Source: Plasmopara viticola (lineage: Eukaryota; Oomycota; Peronosporomycetes; Peronosporales; Peronosporaceae). Taken from it: a stretch of DNA of 64,000 nucleotides. The notes below the pieces were generated by a model that was not told the origin of the DNA, made no database searches, and worked only from the letters and a program-made list of their open reading frames with translations. Made by a program: the position numbers and the translations under genes. Below, piece by piece: positions 57,327-64,000 of the stretch. How positions within the stretch are numbered: position 1 is the stretch's first letter; each line of letters opens with the position of its first letter. The DNA is taken from the NCBI GenBank assembly GCA_001695595.3, contig MBPM02000006.1:1612001-1676000 (forward strand), written 5' to 3'.

Positions 57327-57655
57327 GTTGTATTGTATTGTATTACGTTATCGCGTTGCCAAGTTATGCACGTGCTAGGCTCAGTCTGGCTAGTCCACGG
57401 CATAGAGTGGTGTCCGCATACGTCGGGTCTCGTTCGGCGGGCAGTGCAGCCAGCACCGAGGTTGTGAGGGTCTTCCATTAGTTTGTTTAGCTCTGACTTG
57501 GTAAGAGCCCAGGTGGTGCCCTGGCGCTGGAGACCGTCGCGTCGAGGGTGAGACTCGTTAGAGACCTGCAGATGCCTGAGAGCACCTGCCCGAAGCGCGC
57601 GAGCATTTAGCCCCCGCGCTTGGAAGGAGGGCGTCACCCCAACCTTTTCCAAGCT
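57327..57655 (-). mobile_element. Chimeric, internally deleted LINE derivative (copy 2)
   Basis: Reverse-complement copy of the element at 23498-23829, with the same head (ggaaaaggttggggtgacgc...), the same short LINE segment (tgggctcttaccaagtcagagct), the same jump to aatggaagaccc and the same 3' end. Its tail is built of aatac units. It lies about 140 bp from the PRP38 stop codon and points away from that gene's 3' end. Confidence 0.78.
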
Positions 57656-57795
57656 CTCGTTCACTGTATATCTGGATTTTCACGTAACATCACTCGCTTT
57701 ATAGTTTGCTTAAGCATCGAAAAATGGCTCCTAATCCGATACGTTAATTGAAATTTAGATCATTTCATCGTCACAATACCTTTCTTTCCAATATC

Positions 57796-58401
57796 TTACT
57801 CTTTGTCCTCTTCATTACTACTACTGCTATCACTGTCACTGTCTAATTCATCTTCTATCGGACTCCTTCTGGGTGCCAAGCCCTCGTTTTTCTCCACTAA
57901 TGCCCTGTCCACCAATCGGGGCAAAGCCAAGTCGATATAATACTCTTCGATAAGCAATGCGTCAGCAATTTCGTCCACGTGGGTGATCTCCCAGTTAATG
58001 ACATTACGCTTGCGAATCTTGCGGTAATCGCTAAGCAGCGGCTCCACTAGCGAATAGACTTCCAAAGGCTTTCCTACCAACCGCAAATACACGGCTCCAA
58101 GCACCGTTACGTACTTGTATTCCTCGTTCTCGATAAATTGCTTCACGACCTCCAATTCAGGCTGAAGCTGCAGCATTTTCAATAAGAGACAAAGGAAATG
58201 TGTAGGCTGCTGATTACCGCCATATGTGCCACCAAACTCTTGGAGCTCTACGGCTTTGTCCACCAACGTCTCGGCTGTAAGCCCAAAACACTGCTCCTTC
58301 CAGTAAGTACTTGCATAGATGCGGTTACGCATAATCTTCTCCACAAGCGTCTGTGGATTAACACCGTGCACACTCTGCGCGCCAGGGTCCGTCGCATTCA
58401 T
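57796..58401 (-). CDS. PRP38: Pre-mRNA-splicing factor PRP38 (PRPF38A type)
   Basis: The protein has 201 residues in one exon. Almost the whole protein is the PRP38 domain: VHGVNPQTLVEKIMRNRIY, YWKEQCFGLTAETLVDKAVE, GGTYGGNQQPTHFLCLLLKM, YVTVLGAVYLRLVGKPLEVY, EPLLSDYRKIRKRN and HVDEIADALL. PRP38 is a U4/U6.U5 tri-snRNP/B-complex protein needed for spliceosome activation. The protein ends in a short acidic Ser/Asp/Glu tail (DELDSDSDSSSSNEEDKE) and lacks the long RS-rich tail of animal PRPF38A, so it is close to the minimal domain. Same strand as HRD1, whose stop lies 163 bp upstream of this start, so the promoter must fit in that gap or in the HRD1 3' end. Confidence 0.95.
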   Translation of the reverse strand: MNATDPGAQSVHGVNPQTLVEKIMRNRIYASTYWKEQCFGLTAETLVDKAVELQEFGGTYGGNQQPTHFLCLLLKMLQLQPELEVVKQFIENEEYKYVTVLGAVYLRLVGKPLEVYSLVEPLLSDYRKIRKRNVINWEITHVDEIADALLIEEYYIDLALPRLVDRALVEKNEGLAPRRSPIEDELDSDSDSSSSNEEDKE

Positions 58402-58564
58402 GCTTTTTAAGAAAAAATTAAATTGTAGCTTTTAAGCTTAATTAAAAAGGCTTTATCAATTATAATAATAAGTGGCTAGCATATACGTTGCCATTGAGCA
58501 AACCATAAATACATTATAAAGTCAACATCCATATATAAAAATTGGGATCATATTACCTTGTTAA

Positions 58565-60745
58565 TCAATCACTATTCTTCTCGTCAGCGTCTGAGTTCGA
58601 CGAAGTACCATATATGCGGCTGTAGCGCTGGCGTAATTCCTCCCGACGACGCTCAGTCTCTGTTTGTGCTGCCGCTGGAATCGTTGACTCAACAGGAAGA
58701 GAAGATCTCACTTCAGATCTCTCCTGATTCGACGGAATGGGACTTTTGTCCTCAATCTCCTCTTCCAATGACGCAGCAGTAGTATCGGCTCTGCCCGCTA
58801 CGGATTCAGGAGGCACAAATGCAGCCGCGACTGTACTTGAGACTGTAGATGCCAATGTCGGAGCAGAAGTAGGAGCTGTATCTGTAGATGTGACAGCTGG
58901 CTGCGTAGACGCGCTAGTCGTTGCTGCTGGAATCGTTGGTGAAAACGCTGATGGCACCTGCATTTGCTGGGGAACGCCAATCTGTGCCGCCGACGCTTGG
59001 AGTACCGCCAGCTGAGCATGTAAGAGGTCAATATGGCGCCGAATAGTATCTGGGTCCATAGCTGAGTGCTGTGTCCCTTGTTGCTGGGCTAGCATGGGGT
59101 CTATGTGGGGCATGCCAAAAGGAGGCATCATGCCGTACATACCTGGCACCCCAAAGCCAAAAGGTGCACCCATACCAGGACCATACATCATTGGTGACAT
59201 GTACGGATTAAGATACCCCGGAGCAAAAGGATGACCAGGCACAGTAGCAGGAGCTGCTCCTGGAAGAGGGGTCGTTGTTTGAGCAGCAGGGGCTGGAGGT
59301 GGAGCTAGAGGCGCTGCTCGTCCAAAAGCAGCAGCAAACCGAAAGCGAGGGACAGCAGGCGCAGGCCGCGGCTGGGCCTCAGGGGCTTGAGCTGGTGCTC
59401 CAGCAATATTGTTAGCTGCAACACGCCTGTCAGCTGCAGGTCCTTGGAACGCAGTGGAAGGGTTGGTTGGACCTGTTGGGATAATGGACCGGCATGTTGG
59501 GCACGTTTGCTGACGCTGAACCCACATCTTGAGACAATCAACGTGAAAAATGTGTGAGCACGGCAACTTTTTGCTTGCATTTGAAATCATTTCTTCTCTG
59601 CAGATGATACACGTCCTGTCCGTCTCTTGGAGCTCTTCCTCAGTCGGATTTGGAAACCGCTCGTTTAGATTCGAAGTGATTTTTCGGTAGCGAAAGTACG
59701 AAGCAATGCGTCGCTGCAAATTCTTGATGGACATCCAGAGGTCGCGTACAATGTGCAACGGCATGCCGTAGAGTGTAAAGATTAGCGCGAAAAAGACCTG
59801 CGTGGAGACGATCTTAACGTCAATTGCAAAGCAATAACATTGTACAAAACAAAGTGTACCAAATAGACAATTAGCTTGGCAATCTCCGACCATAGCTCGA
59901 GGTAGAAGAGGTACGTAAACTTGTTGGTCCAGGTACCGTTCATTCGAGAGTCCACGACGAACAAGACGTAGCGCAACAACGTGGTCACAATCGTCAGCAA
60001 GAGGATTAAAAACTGTAATCAAGACACACAACCTGTGAACTTAATTCACGCTGCGTATCAGAATCGGCGGACAAACCTCGAATCCAAAGAGGATATAAAC
60101 AGAGGGGCCGTCTTCCAGGAGCTTGAACGAACACCAAATAACAAATGCCGCATCTACAGCTGCGAGGACAACCATGAGGACAACGAGTCGCAAATGGGTC
60201 AGTCGAGAGACCACTTCCGTTTGCTCGATCTAACATTCACAGACAAGATAAGGTTGAAAAAACGTGTCCTTGAATCGACGATATACAAGAGGCTGTCACG
60301 CACGAATTCAATCCTAGACTGTGACAGCCAATGAAAGATCTTGAGGAACACGAGCGCCGTGAACAGCACAATGACGTAGAATGAAATCTCATCGCGGAAA
60401 ATCGTGAGCGCAAGACACGTCTCAGTCACGGCGTAACGCACGTTTTCGTGGAGCAGCTTCATAAAGCAGTATGGAATTAGAAACGAAGACAATAGCGCAT
60501 GCTGCTTAATCAAGTCGACGCACCTCCACTTCCGCGTCTCGAAGTGCTCCTAAAAAGACAAGTTTAAACAACCACCCTAAAAGCGTCGTGGCAACGAGAC
60601 CGGCGTTCCCTAATACCAGCAAGCTGACCTTGGACGTCATGAGGTAAATGACCGATGGGTAGAACTGCTGCCGCGTCATATACGTATAGCATAGTAGCCC
60701 CACGCAAGCCGCTAGACTCGCGCTCGAGTATAACCAGAATTTCAT
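58565..60745 (-). CDS. HRD1: ER-associated degradation E3 ubiquitin ligase HRD1/synoviolin, five exons
   Basis: Exons 60745-60524, 60456-60304, 60229-60077, 60012-59860 and 59797-58565 join, all in phase 0, to 637 residues. Introns are 67, 74, 64 and 62 nt. The N-terminal about 250 residues form the multi-pass membrane domain, with landmarks RQQFYPSVIYL, YAVTETCLALTIFRDE, FHWLSQSRIEF, YILFGFE and KLIVYL-VFFALIFTLYG across the last junction. A RING-H2 finger follows at about 290-330 (CIICREEM ... CSHIFHVDC ... CPTCR). The C-terminal half is Pro/Ala/Gln/Ser-rich and disordered, with Met/Pro/Gly stretches (GMYGMMPPFGMPHIDPML). HRD1 forms the retrotranslocation channel and ligase that clears misfolded ER proteins. 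Splice sites were chosen by reading frame and alignment to remembered HRD1 order. Confidence 0.94.
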
Positions 60746-60938
60746 ACCTGGCGCTAACGGACTTGTTACGTGGCGGCAAGAATATTAGGCACGTATACCG
60801 ATATTCAGTCGGCTAAATTATTTTTACCGTTGAAAACTAGCATCCTTAAAAGCTTAACGACATTTTCATTTTAAACTATTTGACAAAAATTACACCCCGA
60901 GTCATTTTTCAGCTACTTTGCCGGTAAATGAGCCATTG
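60746..60938. promoter_or_regulatory. Upstream region of HRD1, possibly shared with a small divergent gene
   Basis: 193 bp between the HRD1 start and the candidate small gene at 60939. AT-rich, with a CATTTTCATTTT stretch (near 60864-60876). No defined motif is claimed; the role is inferred from position. Confidence 0.4.
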
Positions 60939-61159
60939 ATGGAAGAAGAAAGAATTATGCGGAGAGTTTGTCCCATTTGCGCTGCTTCGTTGGCAAAATT
61001 GGGCGGCAAAGTGTATGATCACAACATTTGCGCGAGAACTGTCTACTTTCCATCAAGCATAATTGAAGTACCTTTATAACTAACTCCGCGTCTAAAGCAA
61101 AGAAAGCTAAGGAGGCCATGGGTGGTGCTGCAGCAGGAGCAGGGCGTCGCAATAGGTAA
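60939..61159 (+). CDS. Possible small two-exon gene, 54 residues, unknown function
   Basis: Exon 1 (60939-61012) and exon 2 (61069-61159) join across a 56-nt intron with GTATGA donor and TTGAAG acceptor, similar in size to the other introns here. The product reads MEEERIMRRVCPICAASLAK, then LGGKVTFITNSASKAKKAKE, then AMGGAAAGAGRRNR and stop. It has one CxxC pair and a basic/alanine-rich C-terminus. It is divergent from HRD1 with 193 bp between. I do not recognise a family, and only the frame, splice-site quality and composition support it. Without splicing, the first exon stops after 46 codons. Confidence 0.35.
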
Positions 61160-64000
61160 CACTGAGATCATTATTGATTGTTTTCAAGATGCTACTCGCG
61201 CTGCCTGCCTTTTAAGCGCAGTTCCCTTACACTACGTCAGCACGGTCGGAGGACATGTTACTAGATAAAAATGATGAGCCTGTGTATAATTACTGTTTAT
61301 GTCGCGTCGTTTTTGACGATCAGCTTAATTGTGACAAAAAATCTGAAGCACAGTGCTCTATGTACAATCTTTAGCCGCTACAAGGTTTTTGCGCTTAAAC
61401 CAGCCTTAAAAGAATATTGTTGACGGCAATTTTTTTGGCGGTGTGCAATGTTTTACGATGCGTCAGAGCCTACCAAGATCTAAAGTGGAAAATCATAACT
61501 TCGTCAGCTCGCGTGCACAATCAGCAGTTCACCGCTGCTACCTTCTCCATCGAGAGCTGCCTATATTGTAGGGGCTAAGTTGTAATAGTGTGAATACACA
61601 TCGCACCCATTAAAGGACCAATCTAGGCCCCACTCACTTGTTTTCCCTGGCTCTGACGACGCAATTTTTCCAAGTGACTCCTTTTAATCCCTAAGCAAGA
61701 GGAGATCAACTTTTATTGACCACCTTCGCGATAGACACGTATAATTTGTTTTACTCCACCACATAAAAACAGCTGGGGTTTTATTTGGCAACATTAAATA
61801 TTATTGAGACCGGATCCAGTTCAGTGAGTCTATGGACACCATACCTTAATAAGCATAGGACAAGAGGGCTGAAATTCGAGACATTTCTGGCGAATGAGCC
61901 TATCTGTTGCTTAGCGACGTGGAGCTATCCTCAGGGCGTCTACAAATACGGGCACCTTAGCTTGCTTGGGGAGTAGGGTCTTAATGATAAAGGACGTCAA
62001 CTCCTTCGGCGCCTGGACTTATTCATTAGGCTTACGTAGACATGGATGCTTGCAGACTTCACAGCTGACCAGAAAGCACGTTGCTCTTGACTATTTCATA
62101 TGTGCTATCGGAGCACGATACACTTTGGTGAAGTATGAGCCTCCAGCTTCGGGTTCGGATTCCTAAATATGAGAGTGCGAGTGTCACATATTGCTATCGT
62201 GAAGACGGCCACGTTCGTGGGCATCATTCGCTTTTTCATCTATAAGAGTGATCTAACTTTCCTATCTTTCGAAGACAGAAATGTTAGCTTTCTCCACTTA
62301 CACCTTACATTTGGCGCTACCGTTTGAAGTAATATCCCTGTGTTGCCTGAGCCCTCGAGCATAGACCTTTCTCGTTAAGTTAGAACGCCACAACGCGTTG
62401 AAGCTGCTAGGCTGCAGGAAACTCTGCAAACGCGGCCGCCTTCTTTGGTCATAGAAATCGGCAAGTCTTATAGGAAATGCAAACTGCACATCCGATAGAT
62501 GAAGGATGGTGGTTCTAACCATCCCGGATCCTTTGCGGGAGTTCAAGTAGCCTACTTACCTTCGTGAGTGTACAAGTGTAAGGTGTGACGTGACCACACA
62601 TCCCCTTAGACTTGCAGGAAAATACGCGTTGTTCTGGAAAACGAACACTTAGTCGACGTGTGCAATATACCGCACTTGAAAAAAATACACATTATTTAAA
62701 GTATATTGACCGACATTTCAAAGGGTACAGGTCAGCCTGGCTAAAGGAACGATGCTAGACATTAGACTGTAAAATTTGCAAAATTGCACACTAGTCCTTG
62801 GCATTATATTATCCTGAATAGCCGTGGCTCGAAAAACACAAGCTCTCAAATTGAGTCAAGGTAAAAGTCGATTGGTGACAGCCGATCAGTCTTGCGCAAC
62901 AAGGCTTGGGTGAGCTATTTTCTTTTTTTCTGTTTGGAAAGACAAAGGTTGCAGTGCATTTTCACAGGTGGGTGCAAATTGCGAAAAAAAAAGTTCAAAT
63001 TCCGCGGTATACAGTGAGTATACCTTGGGCAAGTTGTATAGCTTCGACAAAAGAAGAAAAGTCTGTGATACACAATTGGTCCTAAGGTGTCACGGACGAA
63101 CTCGTGTTTACAGAAAGACCTTACCCACAAGTATGATTGACAGTTGATGTGAAGCTTATGACAATCTCATTCAACGTGAGCGTAGCACGTGTCATTCGCT
63201 GCTCTAAAATTTTTACTGATCGGTTGAGCGCAAATCGCCAAGCAGATCATTTGCGATGAAATATGAACGGTAAGCTTGCCAGTCAGTAAAGGCGTCACTA
63301 GAAAAATGTAATGACTATATAGTATATTATGATGAAGTACTTTCATACCTCCCCTATATCAATTTACCTCACAACTTTCGAGAAGAGGTCGTTACGACAC
63401 AGCAAGCGCGCTCCAGCCAATCAGTGACTTTTTTTTTACTTTTATCAATTTACTTATCAACTTATGATAAAAGTGGTCGTTGTGACAATGCAAGTGCGCT
63501 CCAGCTAATCACTGACAGAAGTGTCAGAGGAACCGAATTTTGAGAGGTCGAAAAAAGATGCTTTCGCTTTCATCAACAACTGGAAATAACGTCGGAAGTG
63601 ATGTGTTTATATATGAATACCCTTTCAAAGGATATCAAAAGTCGACGAAGGTGAATTGGGACCGTCTAAAAGGCAGCTTACGCTGCGTCTTGGCCGAAAG
63701 ATCTTGAAGAAGTGGCTGATTCTGATGTTTAATATGGCGTTGGTGTTCAGAAACCTACATCAAAATTCCTTACGGATACAAGAGCTAAGTAGCGTTTTTC
63801 CGTGTAAGACACAAAGTAATCTGTCGTAAGGCACTGTCCCGAGAGCAGTGAATTGACAAGCTCATGCTTGAAAGTAGCTCAAAAATACAATAACATCTGC
63901 ACAAATGCCTGTATCAAAAAAGAACTTATCGCTCCCCGTACAGGCTTTGCCTACTTCACATCATAGAGGGATAAGCGTAAGCCGCAAGACCTAAACAGCT
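61160..64000. other. Gene-poor region to the window end
   Basis: No gene recognised. Short unassigned frames at 61785-61976 and 61966-62166 (+) and 62915-63130 (-). It holds a duplicated block at 63357-63516, described separately. Confidence 0.5.
63357..63516 (+). repeat. Diverged tandem duplication, two units of about 73 bp
   Basis: Unit 1 (63357-63428) and unit 2 (63443-63516) both run from 'tatcaatttac' through 'gcgctccagc' to 'tga/c c', with about one base in five changed, separated by a short T-rich spacer. The shared core includes ggtcgtt-gacacagcaag-gcgctccagc-aatca-tgac. Function unknown. Confidence 0.75.

Overview
The window looks like a piece of a peronosporalean oomycete nuclear genome (Phytophthora/Plasmopara type). 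This rests on short spliced genes with GT-AG introns of about 55-80 nt, tight gene pairs separated by tens to hundreds of bases, a secreted threonine/proline repeat protein of the cyst-germination (CAR/mucin) style, and long AT-rich gene-poor stretches full of decayed Ty3/gypsy and Ty1/copia remnants and 5'-truncated LINE copies. The species was inferred from gene style and not identified directly.

Layout. 1-3630: a LINE 3' tail, then the tRNA m7G methyltransferase WD40 subunit (Trm82/WDR4, minus strand) divergent from a bacterial-type, probably mitochondrial aspartyl-tRNA synthetase. 4210-6786: a copia element bounded by a 5-bp target duplication but internally deleted. 6787-16620: nearly 10 kb without a convincing gene, holding a tRNA-derived SINE-like box pair and a decayed gypsy integrase. 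16621-19268: a six-exon gene that I read as TEDC1 (tubulin epsilon/delta complex 1), tail-to-tail with a coiled-coil gene. 19269-24180: gene-poor, with a degenerate RXLR-like reading frame and a chimeric LINE derivative. 24183-25895: the secreted repeat protein. 26629-31469: a leucine-rich-repeat protein convergent with the spliced helicase gene MCM8. 31470-40200: gene-poor, with a gypsy pol remnant. 40204-43075: a short-chain dehydrogenase followed by a PDZ-PDZ-DUSP protein. 43076-56140: a graveyard of gypsy and copia pieces on both strands. 56143-57655: a young 5'-truncated LINE with a 12-bp target duplication and a second chimeric LINE derivative. 57796-60745: the splicing factor PRP38 and the five-exon ER ubiquitin ligase HRD1. 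60939-61159: a possible small two-exon gene. 61160-64000: no gene seen.

The cellular genes are mostly housekeeping (tRNA modification and charging, splicing, ER-associated degradation, recombination helicase). The less ordinary ones are TEDC1, which implies centrioles/basal bodies and hence flagellate zoospores; the PDZ-PDZ-DUSP architecture; and the repeat protein. I see no CRISPR, operon or phage-like system, and no obviously new multi-gene system. The best leads are the TEDC1/coiled-coil pair, the PDZ-DUSP protein, the two-copy chimeric LINE derivative and the small gene beside HRD1.
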